Shown here: piece after piece, positions 9,309-18,861 of the stretch | Numbering within the stretch: position 1 is the first letter of the stretch | Layout: every line of letters begins with the position of its first letter | Origin: GCA-1730015 sp964550655 | GTDB lineage: Bacteria; Pseudomonadota; Gammaproteobacteria; Granulosicoccales; Granulosicoccaceae | Length of the DNA: 64,000 nucleotides | NCBI GenBank assembly: GCA_964550655.1 | Contig: CAZKAQ010000007.1 | Coordinates: forward strand, 1 to 64,000 | Direction: 5' to 3' | Program-made: the position numbers and the translations under genes | Notes under the pieces: model-generated | The model's input: only the letters and a program-made list of their open reading frames with translations | Told to the model about the DNA's origin: nothing | Databases searched by the model: none

Positions 9309-11241
9309 TTATTTAACCCGTATTTTTATTCGCACCATTTTTATTCGCACTGGTGCTATCTGGCTGCTGTGTGTTGTTTTGCCGGTGCAGCTTAGTGCAG
9401 CACCTGTGGTACTTGAGAGTACGCTGTTAAGTGAAAGAGTCGCGCGCGGTGAATTGCCACCGGTGGTGCAGCGAATTCCGCAGACACCGTTGGTGATTGA
9501 TTTGCCAGCCAAGGGCAGAGAGTCCGGTAGTCAGGGCGGCTCCTTGCGTACTTTGGTGTCACGCAGCAAAGATATCCGGCAAATGGTGGTGTTCGGGTAT
9601 TCACGCTTGTTGATACATGACGAAAACTATTCTCTGACACCGGATATTCTGGCCGGTATAGATATAGAAGAAGAGCGCAAATTTACTTTGCGCCTGCGGG
9701 TCGGGCATCGATGGTCTGATGGCCATCCGTTTACTTCGGCTGACTTTCGTTATTGGTGGGAGGATGTCACCAATCACCCTGAACTGTCACCTTCGGGTCC
9801 ACCACCGTTTTTACAAGTAGATGGTAACTTACCTGAGGTCAGTTTCCCTGATGAACACACAGTTGTTTATGAGTGGGCACAGCCCAATCCGTATTTTCTA
9901 CCGTTACTCGCGCAAGCTCGCCCACCTTTTATTTTTCGCCCCGCGCACTATTTGAAGCAGTTCCACATAACCTACAATGACAGCGATGACCTGGAGCAGC
10001 AGGCGGTCGAAAATAAGGTGCGAAGCTGGTATTCACTGCACAACAAGCTCGACAATATGTACAAGTTCAATAACCCGGACCTGCCAACCCTGCAGCCCTG
10101 GATGGTATCACCCGACAGTACTAAGAATCGCCCGGTGTTTGTGCGCAACCCTTACTATCATCGAATTGACAGCAACGGTGTGCAGTTGCCCTACATCGAT
10201 ACAGTTGAGATGAGTATTGTGGGCGCAGGTCTGATCGCAGCAAAATCTAATGCAGGTGAAGCCGACCTTCAGGCCCGTGGGCTCGATTTCAATGATATTT
10301 CTATACTGAAAAAAGGTGAGCTTGATGGCGGTAACTACCGTGTACAACTTTGGTCAAATGGATCTGCCTCGCAAATAGCGATCTACCCTAACCTTAACTA
10401 CGTTGATCCGGTCTGGCGAACTGTTCTGCGCGATGTGCGATTTCGTCGTGCTTTGTCTCTGGGTATTGATCGTCGGATGATAAATCGGGCGCTTTATTTC
10501 GGACTGGGCGTTGAAGGTGGTATGAGCAGTTTATCTGTCAGTCCCCTGTACGAAGAAAAAAATCAAATGGCATGGTCTGCATTCGATACTGATCATGCCA
10601 ACCGTCTGCTTGACGAGGCAGGTCTGACAGAAAGGCAGGGTGACGGTATCCGTTTGCTGCCGGATGGTCGTCCGCTGAGGCTGATAGTTGAAACAGCCGG
10701 TGAGCGACAGGAGGTAGAAAACGCTTTGCAAATTGTGGCTGATACCTGGCGGGATATCGGCGTGGAAATGGTTATGCGACCTCTTGACAGAGACATTCTC
10801 AGAATGCATGTGAACGCAGGTAAAAGCATGGCATCAGTCTGGTTTGGTTGGGACAACGGTGTCCCGACTGCTGAAACATCACCTGATTACCTCGCACCAA
10901 TGCATCAGGAATTCTTTGCGTGGCCAATGTGGGGACAGTATTATCAGACCAACGGTGAAGCCGGGGAGGCGCCCGATATTGAAGAAGCAAAGCAGCTGCT
11001 TCGCTACGCAGAGAAGTGGGTTGAGGCCAGTACAGAAGACGAGCGTAAAAAGATTTGGCAGCATATGCTGGACATCCATGCTGATCAGGTATTTGGAATC
11101 GGCATCGTCGCTGAAACTCCGCAGCCTATTGTCATATCCAAACGACTAAAAAATGTGCCTGAAAAAGCCCTTTGGGCATGGCAACCCGGAGCGCAATTCG
11201 GTGTACATCGACCAGATGAGTTCTTTTTCAGTGATGAATAA
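9301..11241 (+). CDS. Periplasmic substrate-binding protein of the peptide/nickel family (SBP family 5)
   Basis: A 646-aa protein with a signal peptide (hydrophobic segment about 17-33). Family-5 hallmarks include LRVGHRWSDGHPFTSADFRYWWEDV near residues 137-155 and the later VRFRRALSLGIDRR segment where these proteins have their hinge region. The N-terminus carries a tandem IFIRT-IFIRT repeat, which is unusual but sits before the hydrophobic core. It is longer than typical OppA (about 540 aa) and similar to YejA-type proteins. The ligand cannot be read from sequence. Neighbouring genes suggest a peptide, a glycopeptide or another polar conjugate. Confidence 0.85.
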   Translation: MHDYLTRIFIRTIFIRTGAIWLLCVVLPVQLSAAPVVLESTLLSERVARGELPPVVQRIPQTPLVIDLPAKGRESGSQGGSLRTLVSRSKDIRQMVVFGYSRLLIHDENYSLTPDILAGIDIEEERKFTLRLRVGHRWSDGHPFTSADFRYWWEDVTNHPELSPSGPPPFLQVDGNLPEVSFPDEHTVVYEWAQPNPYFLPLLAQARPPFIFRPAHYLKQFHITYNDSDDLEQQAVENKVRSWYSLHNKLDNMYKFNNPDLPTLQPWMVSPDSTKNRPVFVRNPYYHRIDSNGVQLPYIDTVEMSIVGAGLIAAKSNAGEADLQARGLDFNDISILKKGELDGGNYRVQLWSNGSASQIAIYPNLNYVDPVWRTVLRDVRFRRALSLGIDRRMINRALYFGLGVEGGMSSLSVSPLYEEKNQMAWSAFDTDHANRLLDEAGLTERQGDGIRLLPDGRPLRLIVETAGERQEVENALQIVADTWRDIGVEMVMRPLDRDILRMHVNAGKSMASVWFGWDNGVPTAETSPDYLAPMHQEFFAWPMWGQYYQTNGEAGEAPDIEEAKQLLRYAEKWVEASTEDERKKIWQHMLDIHADQVFGIGIVAETPQPIVISKRLKNVPEKALWAWQPGAQFGVHRPDEFFFSDE

Positions 11242-11282
11242 CAAACCGTGGTGCGTAACGCCGGTAATTCAAAAGTGCAGTG

Positions 11283-11312
11283 TGCCTGACTGCTTTACCC
11301 ATTTGTCAGGCA
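11283..11312 (+). other. Intercistronic hairpin after the binding-protein gene
   Basis: Perfect 8-bp stem TGCCTGAC/GTCAGGCA with a 14-base loop, in the 117-bp gap between the binding-protein and first permease genes. There is no T-tract. Such hairpins commonly protect the 3' end of an abundant binding-protein message and lower expression of the downstream permease genes. That role is inferred here. Confidence 0.45.
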
Positions 11313-11358
11313 GTCTGTGCCATAGAGAATCCTCAATGATTCAACGGCACTATCACTA

Positions 11359-12387
11359 GTGCGTATTTTAGTTTTTGCCATATCCCGTTTGGCGACCATG
11401 TTGCTGACGCTGCTACTGGTGTCAGCGCTTATATTTTTTATCATCAACCTGCCACCCGGTGATTACCTTTCTAACCAGATAGCAGAGCTGCGTTCCACCG
11501 GGCAGGAATCCGGGGTGGCGAAAGCAGAGTTTCTGCGTCAGGAATATGCATTGGATCGATCACTACCCGAGCAATATTTAATCTGGCTGGGTGTCTGGCC
11601 CGGTCACCACGGGTATTCCGGTATGTTGCAAGGTGACTTCGGCTGGTCGTTTGAATTTGGCAAGCCAGTCTCTGAAGTGGTTGGCAGTGCAATGTGGATG
11701 ACCATTCTGGTCAATCTTGTTGCAGTGTTGTTTGTTTATATGGTGGCCCTGCCTCTGGGTGTATTGGCAGCGGCAAAGTCGCGCACCTGGATAGACTATC
11801 TGTCTTCTTTTATTGGTTATCTTGGTCTGGCAACGCCAAACTTTCTTTTGGCACTGATTCTTTTTTATTACGGCAATAAATACTTTGATCTGCCAATTGG
11901 CGGACTCATGGCGGCAGAGTTTGAAGGCCAGCCGATGAGTCTGGCAAAAATTAAATCGGTGTTACTGCATCTTATCGTGCCGACCTTTGTCATCGGTACT
12001 GCAGGGGCTGCAGCAATGATGCAGCGACTACGCGCTAATATGCTTGATGAACTGCACAAGCCTTATGTCACTACAGCCTGGGCTAAAGGCGTGCCTCCGG
12101 TAAAGTTGCTGACGAAATATCCTCTGCGTGTTGCGTTTAATCCGTTTGTGGCAGACATCGGTAATTTGATTCCATCATTAATTTCAGGGTCAGTTCTGGT
12201 GTCAGTGGTGCTGGGTTTGCAAACCATAGGTCCGGCGTTACTTGCAGCATTGAAGTCACAGGATCAATTTCTGGCAGGTTTTATACTACTTTTTGTTGCA
12301 GGATTAACGCTTATCGGAACGATGGTCTCGGATCTGTTGCTGGTGTTACTTGATCCAAGAATCAGGTTCGGAGCCCGCGGTCGATGA
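11359..12387 (+). CDS. ABC transporter inner-membrane permease, OppB/YejB type
   Basis: A 342-aa hydrophobic protein with about six membrane segments (near residues 8-30, 115-140, 150-175, 205-225, 275-300 and 305-330). The cytoplasmic coupling region contains RLRANMLDELHKPYVTTAWAKG, the usual EAA-like loop of this family. The start is GTG, and it overlaps the stop of a 7-codon frame immediately upstream. The gene overlaps the next permease gene by 4 bp. It forms the translocation pore together with that partner. Confidence 0.85.
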   Translation: MRILVFAISRLATMLLTLLLVSALIFFIINLPPGDYLSNQIAELRSTGQESGVAKAEFLRQEYALDRSLPEQYLIWLGVWPGHHGYSGMLQGDFGWSFEFGKPVSEVVGSAMWMTILVNLVAVLFVYMVALPLGVLAAAKSRTWIDYLSSFIGYLGLATPNFLLALILFYYGNKYFDLPIGGLMAAEFEGQPMSLAKIKSVLLHLIVPTFVIGTAGAAAMMQRLRANMLDELHKPYVTTAWAKGVPPVKLLTKYPLRVAFNPFVADIGNLIPSLISGSVLVSVVLGLQTIGPALLAALKSQDQFLAGFILLFVAGLTLIGTMVSDLLLVLLDPRIRFGARGR

Positions 12388-13535
12388 GTATTTTACCTGA
12401 CGGGCGCTATATCGATGACGCGCCGTACGACCCTGATGAAGAAGCACTACAGCTGGATAATCCGGAGCTCGATGCACCCACCCGGGTGCTGGTCTGGCGA
12501 CGGTTTAAAAAGCACAAGCTTGGCTTGATCTCCGGTGTGTTTTTGTTGCTTTCTTATCTGATGTTACCTTTTGCAGGTTTTATTGCGCCTTATACTGCAA
12601 AAGAAAGAGATGCTGATCATCTCTATGCACCTCCGCAGTCAATTTCATTTTTCCATGAGGGTGAATTTATTGGCCCTCATGTTTATAAGACTACAGCGAT
12701 CGCTGATCTTGAAAACTTTCGCTGGAGTTATGAGAAAGATACTACCGCGCCGGTAAAGCTTGAGTTCTTTTGTCAAGGTGGTGAGTATCGACTGCTTGGG
12801 TTTATCAAAACCACACGCCATCTTTTTTGTGCGCCGGATGCCACTGTTTTTCTATTCGGTTCTGACCGTCTCGGGCGCGATGTGTTTTCACGGATTCTTT
12901 ATGGCGCGCAATTGTCTCTGACGGTCGGGCTTATCGGAATTTGTGTGTCGTTTTTTCTGGGTATCGGTTTTGGCAGTCTGGCCGGTTACTTCGGTGGTCG
13001 TATTGACTGGACCGTACAACGATTAATCGAAATACTCAGATCGTTGCCTGAGCTTCCATTATGGCTTGCGTTGTCTGCAGCGGTACCATCTCACTGGGGG
13101 CCGGTGGCTGTGTTTTTTGTTATTTCCATAATCCTTGGTTTGCTGGACTGGCCCGGTCTGGCGCGTGCTGTCAGAGCAAAATTTTTAAGTCTTCGTGAAG
13201 AGGAATATGTGCAGGCTGCGGAAATGATGGGGGCCACACCGTCACGGGTTATTCATCGACACATGCTGCCTAACTTCTCAAGCCATCTGATTGCCAGTGC
13301 GATGTTATCGATACCTGCAATGATTCTTGGTGAAACGGCGTTATCGTTTCTGGGGCTGGGCTTACGTGCGCCGGCGGTAAGCTGGGGGGTTATGTTGAAC
13401 GATGCACAGAATCTTGCAGCTATTGAAATATACCCATGGACGGCGATACCGATGCTGCCGATTATCCTTGTGGTACTGGCATTTAATTTCCTTGGCGACG
13501 GCTTGAGAGATTCACTTGACCCTTATCAGGCTTAG
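12384..13535 (+). CDS. ABC transporter inner-membrane permease, OppC/YejE type
   Basis: A 383-aa protein with an N-terminal membrane segment (about 43-65), a roughly 100-residue periplasmic insertion, and five more membrane segments. The landmark GSDRLGRDVFSRILYGAQ is typical of OppC-type permeases, as is the coupling loop REEEYVQAAEMMGATPSRVIHRHMLPN. The long extracytoplasmic insertion between TM1 and the GSDxLGRD motif matches YejE-like proteins. It overlaps the preceding permease by 4 bp and ends the transporter operon 86 bp before the first deacetylase-like gene. Confidence 0.85.
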   Translation: MSILPDGRYIDDAPYDPDEEALQLDNPELDAPTRVLVWRRFKKHKLGLISGVFLLLSYLMLPFAGFIAPYTAKERDADHLYAPPQSISFFHEGEFIGPHVYKTTAIADLENFRWSYEKDTTAPVKLEFFCQGGEYRLLGFIKTTRHLFCAPDATVFLFGSDRLGRDVFSRILYGAQLSLTVGLIGICVSFFLGIGFGSLAGYFGGRIDWTVQRLIEILRSLPELPLWLALSAAVPSHWGPVAVFFVISIILGLLDWPGLARAVRAKFLSLREEEYVQAAEMMGATPSRVIHRHMLPNFSSHLIASAMLSIPAMILGETALSFLGLGLRAPAVSWGVMLNDAQNLAAIEIYPWTAIPMLPIILVVLAFNFLGDGLRDSLDPYQA

Positions 13536-13621
13536 GTCAGTCACAAGGATATACAGCCCAGGTTTTTATTTAATGCCTGCTGCCGTATGATCTTAAGCTT
13601 ATTAACAGTGTAAGTTAAATC

Positions 13622-14386
13622 ATGGATCCATGGCGCGCACTTGAAACAGAACTCGACACCTGGGCGGCGATAGGTAAAGTCGCTGATCTATGGTGGCGGG
13701 ATGACGATGCGGTAGCTGTGGGTCAACAATTTGATCGGCTGGTTTCAGTTACCGAGACGACCGGCTTATTGCTTGCCGTAATTCCGCTTCACGCCACAGA
13801 AGAACTGGCAGCTGCGGTCACTGATGCTGCGCATGTAAAAGTCGCACAGCATGGATACGCACACATCAATCACGCCGACCGTGAGCAGGGTGTGGGTGCA
13901 TGGGAGCTCGGTTTGCATCGAGGTGAGCAAGTCGTACTTGATGAACTTGATCAAGGCCGTGCGCGTCTTGAATTAATGTTTCCCGATGACTATATACCAG
14001 TCATTGTGCCACCCTGGAATCGTATTGACCCGGCGTTGTTCATGCCTGCCGCGAGGCGTGGTTATCGTGGTGTCTCTGTGTTTGGCGCCAGAGAGATGAA
14101 TGTGCAGGCCAACGGTTTTTATATGGTGAATTGCCATTCTAATCCTCTGCGCTGGAAGACAGGAGCAAAATTTAAAGGGCCGGAAAAAACCATTAGTGAA
14201 CTGGTTGAACACCTTGCTAATCGCCGTACCGGTGCAGTAGACCCTGCAGAGTCAACCGGGTATCTGACGCACCATCTTGATATGAATGACGATGCATGGG
14301 CGTTTAGCAAACAGTTAGTTGAACATATCAATAAACATACAGCGGCACTTTGGCGTCGTGATGTGGCGACGCTTTTTGAGGGGTGA
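13622..14386 (+). CDS. Polysaccharide deacetylase-like protein (first copy)
   Basis: A 254-aa protein with a degenerate CE4/NodB-like pattern. An acidic RDDD motif (about residues 27-30) stands where TFDDG is usual. HGYAHINH (about 79-86) provides the His-x3-His metal ligands, and VPPWNR (about 130) corresponds to the third motif. There is no signal peptide, so it is predicted cytoplasmic, unlike secreted chitin or peptidoglycan deacetylases. It is paralogous to the protein at 20101-20829, which shares the HG[YF][AS]HxNH and PPWNR motifs. The likely substrate is a sugar intermediate made by the neighbouring glycosyltransferases, but this is inference. Confidence 0.7.
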   Translation: MDPWRALETELDTWAAIGKVADLWWRDDDAVAVGQQFDRLVSVTETTGLLLAVIPLHATEELAAAVTDAAHVKVAQHGYAHINHADREQGVGAWELGLHRGEQVVLDELDQGRARLELMFPDDYIPVIVPPWNRIDPALFMPAARRGYRGVSVFGAREMNVQANGFYMVNCHSNPLRWKTGAKFKGPEKTISELVEHLANRRTGAVDPAESTGYLTHHLDMNDDAWAFSKQLVEHINKHTAALWRRDVATLFEG

Positions 14387-14627
14387 CCTGCCAGAGCTTT
14401 TCTTTGGTCTGTTCTGGAATGAGTCTTAACTATCTTGAATCGATAATCTGTTGTTTAGCGTCAATTCACGACAAAATTCAGTTGGAAAGTTGTTGTACGC
14501 CGCATTTCTAATCTAATTCCCTTACAATGCCGGTAGTTAGCATTCAGGTGGCACGGCAGGACATCAAAGGCGTGGTTGTCGGTTTAGTCTGCAACCCGAT
14601 GTTGCACAATGTACGAGCGCAGTCAGA

Positions 14628-15866
14628 ATGGCATTATCAGAAAAAATCAGTGGTCATGTAGTTGGCCCGGGTGGTGTAAAACGCGCATCGCGTGTGTTGT
14701 TTTACAGCCATGATACTTTTGGTCTCGGGCATTTACGCCGATCACGTACCATCGCTGCTGCACTGACTGCAGCTGATGAAAAGATGTCCGCACTGATTAT
14801 CACCGGCTCTCCGGTTGCAGGTCGTTTTACCTTTCCTGAACGAGTTGATTATGTGCGCCTTCCAGGTGTTACCAAACGTTCGGACGGTTCTTATGTGTCT
14901 GAGAAGCTCTGCTTTGATATCGAAGAAACAACGGTCATTCGCGCTGGTATGATTAAGTCGCTGGTGGAGTTGTTTGAGCCCGATATCATCGTTGTCGATA
15001 AAGAGCCTACCGGTTTTCGCGGTGAGCTTCGCCCGGCGTTAGAGTGGTTAAGAGCCACCGGCAAGTCCACCAAACTGGTACTTGGCCTGCGAGATATTTT
15101 AGATAGTCCCGAACTTCTGGCAGAAGAATGGGATAGAAAAAATGCCGTCCAGGCTATAGAAAATTATTACCACGAAATCTGGGTCTATGGGCTTAAGTCG
15201 GTGTACGACCCGACTGAAGGGGTGAAGCTGTCTGATGAAGTCAGACAACGAATGATCTGGACCGGTTACCTTCGTCGTGAACCGGACAGACGCGCAGAGC
15301 TGCCGGAAACGCCTTATGTGCTTGTCACACCGGGCGGCGGCGGTGATGGTGTGGCGATGGTCGATCAGGTGTTGCGTGCCTACGAGAAAGATCCCGAACT
15401 CTCTCCTGTTGCCTTATTGGTCTACGGTCCTTTTCTGGTTGGTGATGCACGTGCAGGTTTTGAGCGACGTGTGGCAGATCTGAATGGTCGTGTTATTAAT
15501 GTGGGCTTTGACTCCCGTATGGAAAGTCTGATGGCAGGGGCGCTCGGTGTGGTTGCAATGGGTGGCTATAACACTTTTTGCGAAATACTCTCCTGTGATG
15601 TACCCGCTGTTATCGTACCGCGCACGGTGCCAAGGCTTGAACAGTATATCCGTGCCTCCAGGGCGCAGGAACTTGGACTGGTACAGATGATTGATGAAAA
15701 GCTTAACGGTGATCCTGTGGATGCAATGATTAATGCCATCCGCAACCTGCCAACTCAACAGCCTCCGTCTGCCGGTCGTTATACCGGACTGCTTGATGGA
15801 CTGGAATGCGTTGTCGAAAGAACCAGCGCCTTGTTGGCACAGGAGCCGGAAACCGAACAGGCATGA
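14628..15866 (+). CDS. MurG/COG4671-like predicted glycosyltransferase (first copy)
   Basis: A 412-aa GT-B-fold protein. A SHDTFGLGHLRRS segment (about 28-40) is the glycine-rich N-terminal loop seen in MurG-like transferases. A second-domain TPGGGGDG and a MGGYNTFCE segment near residue 310 resemble the nucleotide-sugar binding region. No membrane segments are seen. It shares GHLRRS, RDIL and the TGY landmark with the 18862-20001 protein, so the two are paralogues within one cluster. The donor and acceptor are unknown. The gene follows a 241-bp gap that may hold a separate promoter, and it overlaps the next transferase gene by 4 bp. Confidence 0.7.
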   Translation: MALSEKISGHVVGPGGVKRASRVLFYSHDTFGLGHLRRSRTIAAALTAADEKMSALIITGSPVAGRFTFPERVDYVRLPGVTKRSDGSYVSEKLCFDIEETTVIRAGMIKSLVELFEPDIIVVDKEPTGFRGELRPALEWLRATGKSTKLVLGLRDILDSPELLAEEWDRKNAVQAIENYYHEIWVYGLKSVYDPTEGVKLSDEVRQRMIWTGYLRREPDRRAELPETPYVLVTPGGGGDGVAMVDQVLRAYEKDPELSPVALLVYGPFLVGDARAGFERRVADLNGRVINVGFDSRMESLMAGALGVVAMGGYNTFCEILSCDVPAVIVPRTVPRLEQYIRASRAQELGLVQMIDEKLNGDPVDAMINAIRNLPTQQPPSAGRYTGLLDGLECVVERTSALLAQEPETEQA

Positions 15867-17119
15867 CCGAAGACACGACTCCATTGGCCATTCCATTGGC
15901 GATTGTCGTGAAGTGCTGGCCACGCTTGTCGGAGACTTTTGTGGCACAGGAGCTTGCAGCACTTGAAGCACAGGGGCAGAAATTTCAAATCTGGTCACTA
16001 CGCCATCCGGCTAGTGAAAAACTCCATCCATTGCATGAGCAGGTGTTAGCACAGGTTTTTTATCTGCCCGAATATCTGCATCAGGAAATACCGCGTGTAT
16101 TGCGTTGTTGGCGTGTTTCGCGACGCATGTCGGGCTTTGCTCAGGCATGGAAAGTTTTTTTAACCGATATCCGAAGAGATTTCACACGTAACCGGGTGCG
16201 CCGCTTTGGACAGGCCTGTGTGCTTGCGGCCGAACTACCGGATTCTATGCGTGCGATCTATGCGCACTTTCTGCACACGCCTGCATCGGTAGCACGCTAT
16301 GCAGCGATCATGCGTGGTATCCCGTGGAGTTATTCCGCGCATGCCAAAGATATCTGGACTTCCCCTGACTGGGAGTTGGTAGAAAAACTTGATGTTAATG
16401 AATACGGCGCCAGTTTCGGAGTCACCTGTACCGCCATCGGTGCGCAACATTTAAAATCACTGTGTAAAGATAAAGACCGTATCGATCTTGTTTATCATGG
16501 CCTTGATCTGTCGCGTTTCCCGTCACCGCCATCGCGACCGGAGCGTGCAAAAGGATCAGTCTTTCATCTGTTGTCTGTGGGCAGACTGGTTGAGAAGAAA
16601 GGCTATGATCGACTGATTGCAGCACTTGCCTTGCTGCCTTCATCTATCGATTGGCGACTCACCCATATAGGAGGTGGCGACTTAAAACAAAGCTTGTCTG
16701 AGCAAGCCCGGACTGCACAGGTTATGGATCGTATCAGCTGGCTTGGTGAACGTGAACAACCGGAAGTAGTGCAGGCGATGCGTGACGCGGATGTTTTTAT
16801 CTTGCCCAGTCGAATAGCCGCCGATGGTGATCGCGATGGTCTGCCCAACGTGCTGATGGAAGCGGCATCGCAAAAACTGCCAATCATTGCGACTTCTGTT
16901 TCTGCAATACCGGAGTTTTTACAGCACAATGTGCATGCGTTGCTGGCGAATGACAACCCCGAGGCTCTGGCGCATGCAATGACAGAACTGGCAGACGATC
17001 CGGTTAAATGTGCAGACCTGGCACAGGCGGCTTATCAACGACTGGTTGATGACTTTGGTATGGACGCCGGTATAAAAGTGCTGGACCGTCGGCTGCGCAG
17101 CATCTGTGCTGAAGTATAA
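15863..17119 (+). CDS. GT4-type glycosyltransferase
   Basis: I place the start at 15863 (418 aa) because this ATG overlaps the preceding TGA as ATGA; the frame extends upstream without a better start. The N-terminal domain has SETFVAQELAALEAQG, the acceptor-side motif of many GT4 enzymes. The C-terminal domain has VGRLVEKKGYDRLIAAL and then the E-x7-E region DGLPNVLMEAAS near residue 330. A retaining transfer from a nucleotide sugar is expected. The next gene starts on the base after its stop codon. Confidence 0.8.
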   Translation: MTEDTTPLAIPLAIVVKCWPRLSETFVAQELAALEAQGQKFQIWSLRHPASEKLHPLHEQVLAQVFYLPEYLHQEIPRVLRCWRVSRRMSGFAQAWKVFLTDIRRDFTRNRVRRFGQACVLAAELPDSMRAIYAHFLHTPASVARYAAIMRGIPWSYSAHAKDIWTSPDWELVEKLDVNEYGASFGVTCTAIGAQHLKSLCKDKDRIDLVYHGLDLSRFPSPPSRPERAKGSVFHLLSVGRLVEKKGYDRLIAALALLPSSIDWRLTHIGGGDLKQSLSEQARTAQVMDRISWLGEREQPEVVQAMRDADVFILPSRIAADGDRDGLPNVLMEAASQKLPIIATSVSAIPEFLQHNVHALLANDNPEALAHAMTELADDPVKCADLAQAAYQRLVDDFGMDAGIKVLDRRLRSICAEV

Positions 17120-18202
17120 GTGAAACAGATAGCCTTTTATGCTCCGCTAAAATCACCGCACCATCCTGTGCCGTCAGGTGATCGCGAAATAGCGCAGAGT
17201 ATTATGGCAGCGTTGTCGAAGAACACACAGGGTCTGGAGGTAACCCTTGCATCGCAACTGCGTTGTTATGACGGGCAGGGCCAGTTGCAGGTACAGCACA
17301 AGATCAGACAACAGGCTGATCGTGAAATCGAACGCCTGTTAAACCCGGCAAATGAATGGTGTGCATGGGTGACTTACCACAACTACTACAAAGCACCGGA
17401 TTTAATAGGCTCGGTGGTAAGTCAGCAATTAAATATTCCCTATATACTGATTGAGGCGAGTATCGCCAAAAGCCGGCTGGACGGTCCATGGTCGGACTTT
17501 GCCGTCAGTGCAGACAATGCTACTAAAGCGGCTGACGTGGTTTTTTATCTGACTGAAAAAGATCGTGTAGCGCTTGCAGAGCATCAATCAGACAAACAAC
17601 AACTGGTACATCTCGCGCCATTTTTAGCGCGTGAAGAACTGCCGGTTGTGCAGGAAAAACAAGCGATCGGAAACAAGTTGCTTGCGGTCGGTATGCATCG
17701 TTACGGTGATAAGCTTGAGTCCTATAAAATCATCGCGAAGATGCTCGCCTTTCTGCAAACACCTGACTGGCAATTGTCTATTGTCGGTGATGGTCCGGCG
17801 CGCGCCGAGATCGAATCAATGTTTGCCATCTATGGAAAGCGGGTAACGTTTGAAGGTGAGCTTGATCGTGATGCTGTGGCCAAGGCCTATCAGCAGGCGT
17901 CGGTGTTTGTCTGGCCGGGTGTGAATGAAGCGTTTGGTCTGGTATACCTCGAGGCACAGGCGGCAGGCTTGCCGCTGGTTGCACAGAACCGTGCGGGTGT
18001 GCGTGAGGTGATTGCATCAAAGCGATCTCTGCTACCGGTTGGTGAGCCACAGTCTATGGCTCAAACAATAGACAATTTACTTGCTAACCCCGATGAGTAT
18101 CGTTCGATGGTACAAACAGGTCGGCAGTTCGTTAAAGAGCGGCATCTGCTCGGTGCTGCCAGTGATACATTGTCAGCACAATTGTCCGCTGTGTTATCGT
18201 GA
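17120..18202 (+). CDS. GT4-type glycosyltransferase
   Basis: A 360-aa GT-B protein starting at GTG directly after the preceding TAA. The N-terminus has the APLKSPHHPVPSGDR pattern that replaces the usual glycine-rich loop. The C-terminal donor domain has FVWPGVNEAFGLVYLEAQAAGLP, with the E-x7-E pair Glu272 and Glu280. There is no signal or membrane segment. It lies 4 bp before the phosphatase gene, so a single transcript is very likely. It probably acts in sequence with the transferase upstream. Confidence 0.8.
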   Translation: MKQIAFYAPLKSPHHPVPSGDREIAQSIMAALSKNTQGLEVTLASQLRCYDGQGQLQVQHKIRQQADREIERLLNPANEWCAWVTYHNYYKAPDLIGSVVSQQLNIPYILIEASIAKSRLDGPWSDFAVSADNATKAADVVFYLTEKDRVALAEHQSDKQQLVHLAPFLAREELPVVQEKQAIGNKLLAVGMHRYGDKLESYKIIAKMLAFLQTPDWQLSIVGDGPARAEIESMFAIYGKRVTFEGELDRDAVAKAYQQASVFVWPGVNEAFGLVYLEAQAAGLPLVAQNRAGVREVIASKRSLLPVGEPQSMAQTIDNLLANPDEYRSMVQTGRQFVKERHLLGAASDTLSAQLSAVLS

Positions 18203-18206
18203 AGTT

Positions 18207-18803
18207 ATGATTCGATTAGCGCTCATAAGACACGGACATACCGAGTGGAACAGAGCAGGAAAAATTCAGGGTCGCCGTAATATTCCACTCGAACCGCAGA
18301 CTATAAAGGCACTTGCTGATCTGCGTTTACCTGATGAATGGCAACAGGCAGCACTGGTATCCAGTCCTTTGAAGCGGGCGGTACACAGTGCAAAGCTGAT
18401 CACCGGGCGAACGCCACTTACAGAGCCTGCATTAATAGAAATGGACTATGGTGACTGGGAGGGTCAGCGCGGGATTGATCTCATTGCAGATCCTGATTCA
18501 AGCTTTCGTCACTTGCCGGACTGGGGCTGGGACTACACGCCACCCAATGGTGAGAGCCCGAAACAGGTCTGGTCACGAGTCGCGCCGTGGGTGGAGAGTT
18601 TGCGTGAAGATACTGTTGCTGTGTGTCATATCGGCGTGATGAGAACACTGTTGGCGGTGGCGTATGACTGGGCTTATAAGGGTGAACCGCCGTTTAGCAT
18701 AAAACGAAACTCGCTCTATTGTCTTGAAGTAACGGATAATAAAATCACTGCTGCTGATCCTCTGCGGGTCAGGTTAGTGGATGATGCCGGTAGCCATGGT
18801 TAA
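18207..18803 (+). CDS. Histidine phosphatase superfamily protein
   Basis: The start at 18207 (198 aa) is chosen because MIRLALIRHGHTEWN begins right there with the catalytic RHG motif; an upstream in-frame extension overlaps the transferase gene and looks non-coding. The second conserved arginine lies in SSPLKRA and the second catalytic histidine in CHIGVMRT. Relatives include phosphoglycerate mutase-like, cobalamin and sugar-phosphate phosphatases. In this cluster a sugar- or glycosyl-phosphate substrate is plausible, as for glucosyl-3-phosphoglycerate phosphatases. That is inference. Confidence 0.8.
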   Translation: MIRLALIRHGHTEWNRAGKIQGRRNIPLEPQTIKALADLRLPDEWQQAALVSSPLKRAVHSAKLITGRTPLTEPALIEMDYGDWEGQRGIDLIADPDSSFRHLPDWGWDYTPPNGESPKQVWSRVAPWVESLREDTVAVCHIGVMRTLLAVAYDWAYKGEPPFSIKRNSLYCLEVTDNKITAADPLRVRLVDDAGSHG

Positions 18804-18861
18804 TGCATAGAACGGTGGTGTTGTTTATGTTTATTTCAGAGCAGATTAAAAATCGGCCGCT

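Noticed and set aside
15414..15998. 194-codon minus-strand frame across the glycosyltransferase junction
   Set aside because: Lies opposite two strongly supported overlapping transferase genes; no motif found.
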